A stretch of 64,000 bases of DNA from Bradyrhizobium diazoefficiens (GTDB lineage: Bacteria; Pseudomonadota; Alphaproteobacteria; Rhizobiales; Xanthobacteraceae). Every line of letters begins with the position of its first letter. The stretch's first letter is position 1. The stretch is from contig NZ_JAFCJJ010000001.1 of NCBI RefSeq assembly GCF_018131015.1, positions 1 to 64,000 of the forward strand, written 5' to 3'. Shown one piece after another: positions 1 to 9,007 of the stretch. The position numbers and the translations under genes were made by a program. The notes below the pieces were generated by a model. That model saw nothing but the letters and a program-made list of their open reading frames with translations. It was not told where the DNA came from and did not search any database.

Positions 1-151
1 ACGGCTCCTGTGAATGGGTGTGTGACAACCTCATTCTGGCACACTTGATGCCGTAGGGGGCCGTCCACCCCATCACCGCGGAATCTATCGATTGCGGAAA
101 GTCGGAGTACCGAACGACGGGTTTTCGCCAAACTGCTCCCTGGGAGTATGG

Positions 152-171
152 GTCCCGGCCTTCGCCGGGAC
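152..171. repeat. Short GC-rich hairpin repeat
   Basis: A perfect 8-bp inverted repeat (GTCCCGGC, loop CTTC, GCCGGGAC) lies just downstream of the minus-strand DUF4332 gene. The motif with the trailing GACGACAC resembles dispersed palindromic units common in Bradyrhizobium intergenic DNA. It could also work as a weak terminator, but no T run follows on either strand. The first 214 bases of the window show nothing else that I can support. Confidence 0.5.
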
Positions 172-214
172 GACACCGAAGGTGTGGCGCGAGCGCTCGG
201 ATACGGTGCGTGCC

Positions 215-622
215 CTAATACGTGATCTTCGGCGGCAGCTTCTTTGCCTTGGCGATGATGTCGCCGACCGACTTCTCCGAGGGCAGGATGCGGAGAAGCT
301 TCTTCTTCTCGTTGGCTTCCCGCATGCTCTGGGCGAGCCTGGCCGGATTGCGCCAGGCGAGCTCGCGCACGGTGGTGACGCCGGCAGCGCGGACGAGGCC
401 GACCTTGGCCCGGCCCATGCCGGGAATGCGCATGTAGTCGGAGACGTTGGCCCATTCGAGCAGTTGCTGCTCGCTGATGCCGGTCTTGGCGGACAGCGCC
501 TTGCGGCCTCGCGCGGTGCTGGCGGCTTCCAGCAATGCATCGGTGGTGCGGATGCCGTGCGCCTTCAACTTGCTGGCAGCAAAGGCCGGCAGGCCCTCAA
601 TCTCGGAGATCGGATATGTCAT
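215..622 (-). CDS. DUF4332 family helix-hairpin-helix protein
   Basis: This is a 135-residue soluble protein. It has two helix-hairpin-helix-like segments: an N-terminal one (I-E-G-L-P-A-F-A-A-S-K-L, about residues 7-18) and a central IPGMGRAKVGLVRAAGV stretch near residue 70. These match the DUF4332 family, whose members carry tandem HhH motifs like those that bind DNA non-specifically. The Lys-rich tail (EKKK, KAKKLPPK) fits nucleic acid binding. There is no signal peptide. It lies 24 bases downstream of the next minus-strand gene and may be co-transcribed with it. The molecular role of DUF4332 proteins is not established; DNA binding is inferred from the motif. Confidence 0.75.
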   Translation of the reverse strand: MTYPISEIEGLPAFAASKLKAHGIRTTDALLEAASTARGRKALSAKTGISEQQLLEWANVSDYMRIPGMGRAKVGLVRAAGVTTVRELAWRNPARLAQSMREANEKKKLLRILPSEKSVGDIIAKAKKLPPKITY

Positions 623-646
623 GATGCTCGATACGAATTGCGCGCT

Positions 647-1012
647 TCAGGCAAACTGGCTGAGGCCCGGCGTCCCCGCGATGATCTTGCCCATCTGATC
701 CGCTCCGATTTTGTCTCGGCCGAAGCGGAAAAGTTCACGGGCAATCGTCTGAATGTCGGACATGCCGAGGCCCAAGCCCATCAGGCGCGTGCCGACGGCC
801 ATCAGGCCGCCGCCCATCAGTCGTGACAGCCCGCCGCCGCTCTTGGACGCTTCGATTGCTGCATCTGCACCGGGAATCTGGTCGATCAGGGCCTGGACGC
901 TGTCAGGAGGACCTTCGCTGCGGAGGAAACCCAGGATAATGCCGACGGTCTTTTCAGCGACAGCACCATCTATGCTGGCGTTTGCCGCCAGCCGTCCGAT
1001 CAGCTCGTCCAT
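647..1012 (-). CDS. Small glycine-rich conserved protein (DUF2267-like)
   Basis: This is a 121-residue protein. The N-terminal half (MDELIGRLAANASID, then AVAEKTVGIILGFLRSEGP) has the helical repeat look of DUF2267-type proteins. The middle is very rich in Gly and Met (GGGLSRLMGGGLMAVGTRLMGLGLGM, about residues 59-84). The end is amphipathic and helical. There is no signal peptide or clear membrane segment, although the Gly/Met stretch could sit on a membrane. It precedes the DUF4332 gene on the same strand with a 24-base gap. The family assignment is tentative and the function unknown; the reading frame has good high-GC codon bias. Confidence 0.6.
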   Translation of the reverse strand: MDELIGRLAANASIDGAVAEKTVGIILGFLRSEGPPDSVQALIDQIPGADAAIEASKSGGGLSRLMGGGLMAVGTRLMGLGLGMSDIQTIARELFRFGRDKIGADQMGKIIAGTPGLSQFA

Positions 1013-1356
1013 ATGCGCCTGCCCCCCAGCCGGTTCACATGCCGGAATATGTCTCGAAAATGATCTTGAGCCGGTGCGTTGTGAAATACAAGCGATGAAC
1101 GCATGCGGCTGCGCGATTCATCTGCAAACGCGCGAAAAGTGTTGCAGCGATGCAAGAGCGTCGATCGATTCGATGAAAAATTGCCGCGACGCAAGCTTGC
1201 CCTTCCTACTTTTGGTGGGTGCCGTGCACATTCTCCGACAATGTCGCACGTTCGCGGCGTGTCGAACGGTTTCAATCGGCTCACGACATGCGTTAAACTA
1301 CGGAACTGGGCATCGAGTTTCGATACGCGAAACGGGCAGACGGAATAGAGACATCA
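1013..1356. other. Intergenic region between divergent genes
   Basis: These 344 bases separate the minus-strand small gene from the plus-strand HerA-like gene and must hold both promoters. I see no strong palindrome, terminator or RNA gene. Base composition is slightly lower in GC than the neighbouring genes. The open frames crossing it have no ribosome binding site or family likeness. Confidence 0.4.
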
Positions 1357-2976
1357 ATGACGGCACAGGACAGCAAGTCCGGCGACACCGGCGACAAGAT
1401 CTTCGTCGGCAAGGGCGACGAGCAAGCATGGCTGACATTGGCGCTCGCCAATCGCCACGGTCTCGTCACCGGTGCAACCGGAACCGGTAAGACAGTGACT
1501 CTGCAAGTCATGGCAGAGGGATTTGCGCGCGCTGGTGTTCCGGTGTTCGCCGCCGATATCAAGGGCGACCTGTCCGGCATCTCCGCGCCCGGCGAGGCCA
1601 AGGACTTCATCGTCAAGCGCTGTGGCGAGATGGGGCTGACGTTCCAGCCGGATCAGTTCTCGACGGTGTTCTGGGACGTGTTCGGCGAGCAGGGCCACCC
1701 GGTGCGGGCGACCGTGACCGAGATGGGGCCGCTGCTTCTGGCGCGCATGCTCGACCTGAACGACGTGCAGGAAGGCGTGCTCAACGTCGCCTTCCGCGTC
1801 GCCGACGATCAGGGTCTGACCCTCATCGATATGAAGGACCTGCGCGCGCTGCTCGATGCCATCGTGCCGGAGGGCGGCAAGAAGGCGGCGGATGCCGAGG
1901 AAAGCCCGCTTGCCGATATCAAGAAGGAGGCGCGGGGCTTTGGCAACGTCACCAAGGCCACCATCGGCACCATCCAGCGCCAGCTCCTGGTGCTGGAGAA
2001 CCAGGGCGGCACCAAATTCTTCGGCGAGCCAGCGCTGACGCTGAAGGATTTCATGAAGACCGACCGCGACGGCCGCGGCATGATCAACATCCTCGCCGCC
2101 GACAAGCTGCTGCAGAGCCCGCGGCTTTACGCGACATTCCTGCTGTGGATGCTGTCGGAGCTGTTCGAGGAGCTGCCGGAGGCGGGCGACCTGCCCAAGC
2201 CGAAGCTGGTGTTCTTCTTCGACGAGGCGCATCTGCTGTTCAACGACGCGCCGAAGGCGCTGATGGACAAGATCGAGCAGGTGGTCCGCCTGATCCGCTC
2301 CAAGGGCGTCGGCATCTATTTCGTGACGCAAAACCCGGTCGACGTGCCCGACCGCGTGCTCGGGCAGCTGGGCAACCGGGTGCAGCATGCGCTGCGCGCC
2401 TTCACCCCGCGCGACCAGAAGGCGGTCGCGGCCGCGGCCCAGACCTTCCGCCCGAACCCGAAGCTCGACACCGCCAAGGTGATCATGGAGCTCGGCAAGG
2501 GCGAGGCGCTGGTGTCCTTCCTGGAAGGCAACGGCACGCCGGCGATGGTCGAGCGGGTGATGATCCGGCCGCCGTCGGCCCGCATCGGGCCGATCACGCC
2601 GGAGGAGCGCAAGGCGATCATGGATGCAAGCCCGGTGAAGGGCAAATACGACACTGCCGTCGACGCAGAGTCCGCCTACGAGATGATCCAGAAGCGCATC
2701 GCCGGCACGGCGGCGACGGCGGATGCCTCGGCCGGCGGCGGTGGCGGCATCCTCGGCCAGATCGGCGCGATCGTCGGCACCATCTTCGGCACCAATGTCA
2801 GGCGTGGCCGCCTGTCGGCGGGGCAGGTCGTCGCGCGCGACGTGACGCGGTCGGTGACCAACCAGGTGATCGGGGGAATGGCGGCCAAGCTCGGCAAGCA
2901 GGTCGGCGGCCAGCTCGGCGGCTCGATCGGCCGCACGCTGGTGCGCGGCGCGCTCGGCGGTCTGCTGCGAAGGTAG
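1357..2976 (+). CDS. HerA-like helicase domain protein (DUF853/YjgR family)
   Basis: This 539-residue P-loop ATPase is of the DUF853 (YjgR) family, related to HerA/FtsK translocases. The Walker A motif GATGTGKT lies at residues 39-46. Walker B is the hydrophobic run ending [10 protein letters not shown] with D289/E290. An arginine-finger region ([20 protein letters not shown]) follows. A Gly-rich low-complexity segment ([22 protein letters not shown]) near residues 460-480 leads to a C-terminal Gly-rich tail with likely membrane-associated character. Length matches the family (about 500 residues). Family members are presumed DNA-dependent ATPases of unknown process. The gene stands alone on the plus strand with ATG start TCAATGACGGCA. 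Confidence 0.85.
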   Translation: MTAQDSKSGDTGDKIFVGKGDEQAWLTLALANRHGLVTGATGTGKTVTLQVMAEGFARAGVPVFAADIKGDLSGISAPGEAKDFIVKRCGEMGLTFQPDQFSTVFWDVFGEQGHPVRATVTEMGPLLLARMLDLNDVQEGVLNVAFRVADDQGLTLIDMKDLRALLDAIVPEGGKKAADAEESPLADIKKEARGFGNVTKATIGTIQRQLLVLENQGGTKFFGEPALTLKDFMKTDRDGRGMINILAADKLLQSPRLYATFLLWMLSELFEELPEAGDLPKPKLVFFFDEAHLLFNDAPKALMDKIEQVVRLIRSKGVGIYFVTQNPVDVPDRVLGQLGNRVQHALRAFTPRDQKAVAAAAQTFRPNPKLDTAKVIMELGKGEALVSFLEGNGTPAMVERVMIRPPSARIGPITPEERKAIMDASPVKGKYDTAVDAESAYEMIQKRIAGTAATADASAGGGGGILGQIGAIVGTIFGTNVRRGRLSAGQVVARDVTRSVTNQVIGGMAAKLGKQVGGQLGGSIGRTLVRGALGGLLRR

Positions 2977-3075
2977 GCAGAAAGCTCCGGCTGGGGCAGA
3001 AATTCGGGTGAAGGGGGACTCTCCAAGCGCCTGCCGGTCTGCTACGTGCTTGTCGTCGCCGGACAGGACGAGGCC

Positions 3076-4419
3076 GTGAGCACATTGAATTCCCCAATCA
3101 AGCCCGACGCACTCAGAGCCCTGTCGCTGCGCGCGCCTCTCGATCTTCTCTTCCTGTTCTGCTGCGTCCTCTTGACCGCCGACGTGCTCGTCCCCGAGAT
3201 CTTCGGCCATGGCAAGACCAAGGACTACGGGCTCTGGTACTGGGCCGGGCAACAGGTCCTGGACGGCGCGCCGCTCTATCCCGACAACCTCAGTGAATAC
3301 TTCGAGTTCATCTATCCGCCGTTGCCCGCGATCCTGCTGGCGGTCCCGAGCTGGTTCGGCAAGATTCCGCTCTATCTCCTGCTGTCGGTCCTGAACGCGG
3401 TGGCGTGGTGGTACACGGGGATGTTCTCCAACGCCATGACGGGATCGGGCCGAACGCCCGGTCCCTGGCTGGAAGCGCTGCCGGCCCTGATCACCGTGAC
3501 CTTCGTGTTCGACATGTTCGACCTCGGCCAGCCGAACCTCCTGCTGCTGGCGATGATGCTCTGGGGCTTCTGGAGCCTGCAGCATCGGCGGCCCTGGTTT
3601 GCCGGCTTCCTGTTCGCGCTCGCGACCGCCATCAAGGTGTTTCCGGTCGCGGCGCTGCCTTATCTGGTCTGGCGGCGGCAGTGGGCGGCGGTCGCCGCCA
3701 TGATCGCCTTCACCGGCATTCTGCTGTATGTCGTGCCGGCGCCGATCCGCGGCTTCGAGCGCAATGCGGCCGAGGTCAGGACCTGGTACCAGGCCATGGT
3801 CGGCTCGAGCTCGGAAAAGGGCTTTGGCCAGCGCGACGAGCAGAACTGGTCGTGGGTCAACCAGTCGATCATTGCGGTCACGCACCGGCTGGTGCGGCCG
3901 GTCAACTACAATCAGGAGGATCCGAGCAAGCCGCCGCGCACCATGAATGTCATCGACGTCGACTACAGGACGGCGAACTGGATCGTGCTTGCGGTGTCGG
4001 CGTTGATCGGGCTCGCCTATGTCGTGGTGATGCCGCGGCGAGAGCGGCGAACGCCGCGATCGGACGCCGAGGAACTCGGCATCCTGTTCTGCCTGATGAC
4101 GGTGGCCTCGCCATTGGCGCGACAGTATTACTTCATGTGGCTGTTCTTCCCGATGGCCGTGCTGATGCATCGCGCCGCCTTCGACGAGCGGGCGAATGTG
4201 CGGCTCGGCACCTGGATTGCCCTCGCCGTTGCCGGACTCCTGATGCTGTTGTCGCTGCCGTGGTTTCCGACCGCGTTCCAGGCCTGGGGCAACAACCTCG
4301 CCGCTACGGCCGTGCTCTGCCTTGCGCTCGGCTGGCATATCCTGCATCCGCCGGTTGCCGCTGGCCCCGGAGACGCGGCAGGGTTAAAACCGTCGGTCTC
4401 TGATCGCTTCACGTCTTGA
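3076..4419 (+). CDS. Membrane glycosyltransferase, GT87 family (DUF2029)
   Basis: This integral membrane protein of about 447 residues has 9-11 hydrophobic segments. The periplasmic-loop signature near the N-terminus (F-G-H-G-K-T-K-D-Y-G-L-W-Y-W-A-G) is typical of GT-C enzymes of the DUF2029/GT87 group. These use polyprenyl-phosphate sugars to decorate lipids or glycans outside the membrane. I chose the GTG at 3076 because AGGACGAGG sits just upstream; a GTG at 3046 in the same frame would add ten residues. The next gene starts 23 bases after its stop. The sugar donor and acceptor cannot be told from sequence. Confidence 0.75.
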   Translation: MSTLNSPIKPDALRALSLRAPLDLLFLFCCVLLTADVLVPEIFGHGKTKDYGLWYWAGQQVLDGAPLYPDNLSEYFEFIYPPLPAILLAVPSWFGKIPLYLLLSVLNAVAWWYTGMFSNAMTGSGRTPGPWLEALPALITVTFVFDMFDLGQPNLLLLAMMLWGFWSLQHRRPWFAGFLFALATAIKVFPVAALPYLVWRRQWAAVAAMIAFTGILLYVVPAPIRGFERNAAEVRTWYQAMVGSSSEKGFGQRDEQNWSWVNQSIIAVTHRLVRPVNYNQEDPSKPPRTMNVIDVDYRTANWIVLAVSALIGLAYVVVMPRRERRTPRSDAEELGILFCLMTVASPLARQYYFMWLFFPMAVLMHRAAFDERANVRLGTWIALAVAGLLMLLSLPWFPTAFQAWGNNLAATAVLCLALGWHILHPPVAAGPGDAAGLKPSVSDRFTS

Positions 4420-4442
4420 GATCAAAAGTCAGGAACACGACC

Positions 4443-5837
4443 ATGCCCAACGCGCAGCTCCAGCCCGTGCTCGACCACATCGACAAGGATTTCGACAATA
4501 GCCTGGCGCGGCTGTTCTCGCTGCTGCGGATCAAGTCGATCTCCGCGGATCCGGCCTTTGCCAATGATTGCAAGGCCGCGGCCGAGCATCTCGCCAGGGA
4601 CATTGCAAGCCTCGGCGTGGCGACGGAGGTGAGGCCGACCGCCGGCCATCCCGCCGTGATCGGCAAGGTCAAGGCGGGCGGACGGCCGCATGTGCTGTTC
4701 TACGGCCATTACGACGTGCAGCCGGTCGACCCGCTCGACCTCTGGCACCGTCCCCCGTTCGAGCCCGCGGTGACCGACCACGCCGACGGGCGCAAGATCA
4801 TCGTCGCGCGCGGCGCCGAGGACGACAAGGGCCAGGTGATGACCTTTGTCGAGGCCTGCCGCGCCTGGAAGCATGTGACGGGCTCGCTGCCGATCGATAT
4901 CACCTTCCTGATCGAAGGCGAGGAAGAGGTCGGTTCGAAGAATTTCGTGCCTTTCATCGAGGCCAACAAGGACGAGTTCAAGGCGGACTACGTCCTGGTC
5001 TGCGACACCAGCATGTGGGACCCCAACACGCCGGCGATCACGACGTCGTTGCGCGGCCTGCTCTATGAGGAGATCAAGATCACCGCCGCCAATCGCGACC
5101 TGCATTCCGGCGTGTTCGGCGGCACCGCGATGAACCCGATCCGGGTGCTGACGAAGATTCTGGGCGGCCTGTTCGACGACGACAATCGCATCACCATCCC
5201 CGGCTTCTATGACGGCGTGAAGGACACGCCGGCGGATGTCATGGAGCAGTGGAAGAAACTCAACTTCACGCCGGACTTCTTCCTCAAGCCGATCGGGTTG
5301 TCGATCCCGGCCGGCGAGAAAGGACGGCTCCTGATCGAGCAGGCCTCCTCGCGCCCGACCTGCGACGTCAATGGCATCTGGGGCGGCTATATCGGCGAGG
5401 GCTCCAAGACGGTAATCCCGTCACATGCCTCCGCAAAGGTCTCGTTCCGTCTGGTCGAGGGGCAGGACCCCGCGAAAATCCGCAAGGCTTTTCGCGATTA
5501 CGTGTCGGCCCGGATTCCCGGCGATTGCAAGGTCGAGTTCGGCGACCATTCCGCCGCGCCCGCCGTCGCGCTCGACTGGAACATGAAGCCGCTCGCTGCC
5601 GCCAGCAGGGCGCTGACGGAGGAATGGGGCAAGGAGACCGTGTTGATGGGCTCGGGCGCCTCGATCCCGATCGTGGCCGACTTCAAGCGCACGCTCGGGC
5701 TCGACTCGCTGCTGATCGGCTTCGGCCTCGATGACGACAACATCCACTCGCCGAACGAGAAGTACGACCTGCGCAGCTTTCAGAAGGGCATCCGCTCCTG
5801 GGCCCGCATCCTCGCGGCGCTCGCGGAGGTGAAATAA
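4443..5837 (+). CDS. M20 family dipeptidase (M20/M25/M40)
   Basis: This cytoplasmic zinc metallopeptidase has 464 residues from ATG 4443; an upstream in-frame ATG at 4416 overlaps the previous gene and is less likely. Metal and catalytic motifs of family M20 are all visible: FYGHYDVQP, then RGAEDDKGQ (bridging Asp), EGEEEVGS (catalytic Glu and metal Glu), CDTS, and IHSPNEKYDL near the C-terminus with the last His. The insertion HSGVFGG marks the dimerisation (lid) domain. Family members hydrolyse dipeptides or N-acyl amino acids; the exact substrate is unknown. The enzyme probably serves peptide turnover. It may be co-transcribed with the preceding glycosyltransferase. Confidence 0.85.
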   Translation: MPNAQLQPVLDHIDKDFDNSLARLFSLLRIKSISADPAFANDCKAAAEHLARDIASLGVATEVRPTAGHPAVIGKVKAGGRPHVLFYGHYDVQPVDPLDLWHRPPFEPAVTDHADGRKIIVARGAEDDKGQVMTFVEACRAWKHVTGSLPIDITFLIEGEEEVGSKNFVPFIEANKDEFKADYVLVCDTSMWDPNTPAITTSLRGLLYEEIKITAANRDLHSGVFGGTAMNPIRVLTKILGGLFDDDNRITIPGFYDGVKDTPADVMEQWKKLNFTPDFFLKPIGLSIPAGEKGRLLIEQASSRPTCDVNGIWGGYIGEGSKTVIPSHASAKVSFRLVEGQDPAKIRKAFRDYVSARIPGDCKVEFGDHSAAPAVALDWNMKPLAAASRALTEEWGKETVLMGSGASIPIVADFKRTLGLDSLLIGFGLDDDNIHSPNEKYDLRSFQKGIRSWARILAALAEVK

Positions 5838-5880
5838 GGGGCGCGGTGCCGTAGGAGCTGGCATGACCGAATTGCGCCTC

Positions 5881-6011
5881 CCGTCATCCTGAGGCGCGAG
5901 CCGTGGAGCGCAACGCGCTTCACGGTGAGCCTCGAAGGATGCACGGCCCCGATGCAGCCGGGCCGTCGCCCTTCGAGGCTCGCCGAAGAGGCGAGCACCT
6001 CAGGGTGACGG
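5881..6011. repeat. Dispersed palindromic intergenic repeat
   Basis: A nested inverted repeat fills most of this gap. The outer arms are CCGTCATCCTGAGG (5881-5894) and CCTCAGGGTGACGG (5998-6011), with a single G-T wobble. The inner arms are AGCCTCGAAGG (5928-5938) and CCTTCGAGGCT (5970-5980), perfectly complementary. This form (CCTGAGG...CGAGCCTCGAAGGATG) looks like a repeat family scattered through Bradyrhizobium genomes. As RNA it would fold into a long hairpin. Confidence 0.7.
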
Positions 6012-6047
6012 TGATGGTGATTGCGCCCGCCGTCGCTCCCAAAACAA

Positions 6048-6075
6048 AAACGCCGCCCGGAATTGGGCGGCGTTT
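6048..6075 (-). terminator. Rho-independent terminator of the class II aldolase gene
   Basis: A perfect 11-bp stem (AAACGCCGCCC / GGGCGGCGTTT) with a 6-base loop is followed on the minus strand by TTTTTGTTTT (complement of 6041-6050). It lies 56 bases past the aldolase stop and is a convincing intrinsic terminator for that gene. It may also stop plus-strand transcripts, but the T run on that side is only TTT. Confidence 0.8.
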
Positions 6076-6131
6076 CATTCCAGAACGTGCAGAGGTCGTT
6101 GGCGACTATTCTACACGAAGATCCGAAAATC

Positions 6132-6911
6132 TCAAGTCCGGTAGCCGGGATTGACGCGATCTAGCTTGCGCAGCAGCGGCGGCCAGACGAGGTGGGTGGA
6201 GCGCAGCTCCATGCGGTCGCTGTTCGACAGCAGCTCGGTGTTCTTGCCGATGGCGACGTCGTCGACCGGGTAGACCGGCGTGCCCAGCGCGCGCGTGCGC
6301 ACCTGCATCGAGCAGGCGCGCTCGAGGTGATACATGCGCTCGAAGGCGGAAGCGACCGAGCGGCCAACCGTCAGCGTGCCGTGGTTGCGCAGCAGCATGT
6401 GGTTGCGGTTGCCGAGGTCCTTCTGCAGCCGCGGCCGCTCGTCGTGATCGAGCGCGATGCCTTCATAGTCGTGATAGGCGAGGTCGTGGGTGACGAACTG
6501 CGCGGTCTGGTTCAACGGCAGCAGGCCTTCGGCGGTGCTCGACACTGCGGTGCCGTCGAGGGTGTGGAGATGCAGCACGCAGATCGCGTCCTCGCGGACC
6601 TCGTGGATTGCCGAGTGGATGGTGAAGCCGGCCGGGTTGATGCTGTATTCGCTCTCGCTGAGCTGGTTGCCGTGCAGGTCGACCTTGACGAGGCTCGAGG
6701 CCGTGATCTCGTCGAACATCAGCCCGTAGGGGTTGATGAGGAAGTGGTGCTCCGGACCCGGCACGCGCGCGGAGATGTGGGTGTCCACCAGATCGTCCCA
6801 GCCATACAGGGCGACGAGGCGGTAGCAGGCGGCGAGATCGACCCGCTGCTGCCATTCGGCCTCCGTCATGTTCGAGGGCACTTCCTTCAGGCGTGCTTCT
6901 GCGGGCGACAT
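6132..6911 (-). CDS. Class II aldolase/adducin family protein
   Basis: This 259-residue cytoplasmic protein has the class II aldolase/adducin fold. The zinc ligands are visible as HLHTLDG and, further on, LLRNHGTLTVG. The FLINPYGLMFDEITASSLVKVDL segment is the usual substrate-binding region. Homologues include fuculose-phosphate aldolases and ribulose-phosphate epimerases, but this subgroup (N-terminal AEWQQRVDLAACYRL) is of unknown substrate. The start at 6911 is supported by GGAGGA seven bases upstream. The frame stays open far upstream without another sensible start. It is probably monocistronic, with its own terminator at 6048-6075. Confidence 0.85.
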   Translation of the reverse strand: MSPAEARLKEVPSNMTEAEWQQRVDLAACYRLVALYGWDDLVDTHISARVPGPEHHFLINPYGLMFDEITASSLVKVDLHGNQLSESEYSINPAGFTIHSAIHEVREDAICVLHLHTLDGTAVSSTAEGLLPLNQTAQFVTHDLAYHDYEGIALDHDERPRLQKDLGNRNHMLLRNHGTLTVGRSVASAFERMYHLERACSMQVRTRALGTPVYPVDDVAIGKNTELLSNSDRMELRSTHLVWPPLLRKLDRVNPGYRT

Positions 6912-7048
6912 GGCAATTCCTCCGAACATCGTTGTTGTCTGAGGAAGCCTAGTCTCGGGGGTGGCCGGCAGCAAGGCGCGCCAAGCGCGGCAGTCAAGCG
7001 TAGCGCGCACGCCTCGCTCGTCCGGGCCTGCGGGTCGAGAGAAAACTG

Positions 7049-8698
7049 TTACGGTGCCGGGATCGACAGCAGGCTGGAGATGCTGCGGCCGCGGATGTCG
7101 TAGACGCGAGCGAACACCACGTCGTCGCGCTTGATCTCGACCATCACGGGGGCGGTGAGGCCCTTGCAGTAGAATTCGCCGAGCGTCATCGCGAAATCGG
7201 CCGCGTTGGAGTCCCAGCCGATGGTGAAGTCGGGTCCGAGCGCGACCTGCGCCGGGCGCTGCGGACCGCACACCGCGACCTTCCACTTGCGGTTGACCGG
7301 CGGCACCTCCTGGCGCTCGACCAGTTCCTCGCGCAGCCCGTCGGAGGCCTGCTTCAGCGCCAGGCCCCAATAGTCCAGCATGAAGCGGTCGTCGGCGCCG
7401 CGCACGGTGCCGGCGATGTAGTTGAAGTGCGTGTACTGATAGGGATGCAGCCGGATCATCTCGGCGAGCGGCAGCGCGAGGCCGAAGCAGAAGGCGGCGA
7501 GCACGACCGGCTGCCAGGCGCGATGATTGGCGCGCAGGCGTTCCATGGTCCAGGCGAAGGCGGCGCCGCCGAGCACCGCCATCGGCGGAATGACGAAGAC
7601 GAAATGGCGGATGCCGTTGTAGAGCGCCGGGCGCTTCACCATCGCGATCACGAGCGGCAAAGTCGCGGCCAGCGTCAGCATCAGGAGGATGGTCTTGCGG
7701 CGGGCGGGGACCCCGCGGCGCGGCAGCATGGCGAAGGTCGAGAACACCGCGCCCATCATCATCAGCAGCATTACTTCGGGAAGCTGCAGTGCGAACAGCG
7801 TCGGCAGATAGGACCAGGGCATGTCGGGCACGGACACGATCGCGCCGTCGAACATCTCCTTCCAGGGCTTCTCGAAGAAGTGCGAGAAATAGGTCAGCGC
7901 CTCGAAGGGATTGCCGGGCTCCATGATCGACCACGGCCAGATCAGGCCCATCACGAGATAGCCGAGCACGAGGCCGGGCAGCAGCACGTAGACCACGTGG
8001 GCGAAGCGCCGGACCGCCTCGCGCGGGCCTTCGGTGCGCAGTTCCTGCAGGAACAGCGGGACGAAGCCGATCATGGCGTAGACCAGCGACAGGCCGCCGA
8101 GAATGCGCGTGCCGAGCGAGAGACCGGCGCCAAGGCCGACAATCAGGATCGTGCGCGGGCTCGGCTTCGGATATTCCTCGGCGAGCCGGACGAGACCCAG
8201 CATCAGGATGATCATCGCCACCGCGAAGGGCGCATCCTTCGGGTTCATGAACATGTGGCCGTAGAAGGTCGGGCAGAGTGCGAGCAGCAACAGCGCGGCA
8301 AGGCCGGCCAGCGGCCCGCCGACGCGGCGGCCGAGCCGCCATGTCACCGCGAGCCCGATCACGCCGACGATGGCGCCGAGAAGGCGGCGCGTCTCGAACA
8401 GTTCGAGCGGAAGCACCTTGTGCAGGAGGGCCGCGACCATGTCGAAGCCGCCGCCATACATGTAGAGATTGGCGAAGGAGAGCGCCGCGGTGTCCTTGAA
8501 GCCGGAACCGAACATGCGCAGCAGCAGGTCGGCATATTCGGCGTGGGTGTAATCGTCCCAGCCGAGCCCGTAGTCGCGGAAGGTCAGGCCGGCGATGACT
8601 GCGACCGCGGCCAGCACCAGCATGGCGAGGTCATCGCAAGTGCGTTCGACCGAGCGCCGCAGGGGCGTGTCGATCGCCGAGGTCGTGATGGATGTCAT
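7049..8698 (-). CDS. Membrane glycosyltransferase, GT39/ArnT-like
   Basis: This polytopic membrane protein has 549 residues and about 10-12 hydrophobic segments. The first loop carries R-D-Y-G-L-G-W-D-D-Y-T-H, the acidic pair expected for a GT-C fold transferase (PMT/ArnT superfamily). Family members move a sugar from a polyprenyl phosphate to a lipid or protein on the periplasmic side. The C-terminal soluble part (about residues 470-549) is probably periplasmic. It stands alone on the minus strand, 137 bases upstream of the aldolase gene. The donor and acceptor are unknown. Confidence 0.75.
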   Translation of the reverse strand: MTSITTSAIDTPLRRSVERTCDDLAMLVLAAVAVIAGLTFRDYGLGWDDYTHAEYADLLLRMFGSGFKDTAALSFANLYMYGGGFDMVAALLHKVLPLELFETRRLLGAIVGVIGLAVTWRLGRRVGGPLAGLAALLLLALCPTFYGHMFMNPKDAPFAVAMIILMLGLVRLAEEYPKPSPRTILIVGLGAGLSLGTRILGGLSLVYAMIGFVPLFLQELRTEGPREAVRRFAHVVYVLLPGLVLGYLVMGLIWPWSIMEPGNPFEALTYFSHFFEKPWKEMFDGAIVSVPDMPWSYLPTLFALQLPEVMLLMMMGAVFSTFAMLPRRGVPARRKTILLMLTLAATLPLVIAMVKRPALYNGIRHFVFVIPPMAVLGGAAFAWTMERLRANHRAWQPVVLAAFCFGLALPLAEMIRLHPYQYTHFNYIAGTVRGADDRFMLDYWGLALKQASDGLREELVERQEVPPVNRKWKVAVCGPQRPAQVALGPDFTIGWDSNAADFAMTLGEFYCKGLTAPVMVEIKRDDVVFARVYDIRGRSISSLLSIPAP

Positions 8699-9007
8699 GG
8701 CTATTGCCGCCCCGGAATCCTCGTTTGGCCCTGTTGACGCGCGCGGGCCTGTTCCCCGGATTCCCTATAGCGCAGTTCCATGATCAAGTAATTGGGCATT
8801 ATGGCTAAATTCCTGATGCGACGCAGCAAATTCCAGTTCGCGGGAGCACATAAGAGCTAGCGGGCCGAGGCTGAAGGGAATGTGAATAAGTCCCTGATTT
8901 CCTTCCCTTTAGAAACCGGACCGGCAATTGGTCGTTGGCGAGGAGCGCAGTAAGACGGTATCGTGGCGTAACGGGTGCCGCGCGAGGACGCGGCCGGGGG
9001 TGGTTCG
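8699..9007. other. Intergenic region between divergent genes
   Basis: This 309-base gap carries promoters for both flanking genes. A 7-bp inverted repeat (GGAATCC 8714-8720 / GGATTCC 8758-8764) lies close to the GT39 start, and a purine/pyrimidine arm pair (AAGGGAA / TTCCCTT) lies near 8875-8912. Neither has a T run. GC is lower around 8770-8900 than in the genes. I see no supported coding sequence or RNA gene. Confidence 0.35.

Noticed and set aside
1354..4347. 997-codon open frame on the minus strand
   Set aside because: It is antisense to the HerA-like and GT87 genes, is rich in Arg/His/Gln as expected of a shadow of GC-rich coding DNA, and has no family likeness.
6132..8342. Possible aldolase fused to an N-terminal extension of 470 residues
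   Set aside because: The extension overlaps the GT39 gene in another frame, is Arg/Ala-rich, and a GGAGGA-led ATG at 6911 starts the real protein.
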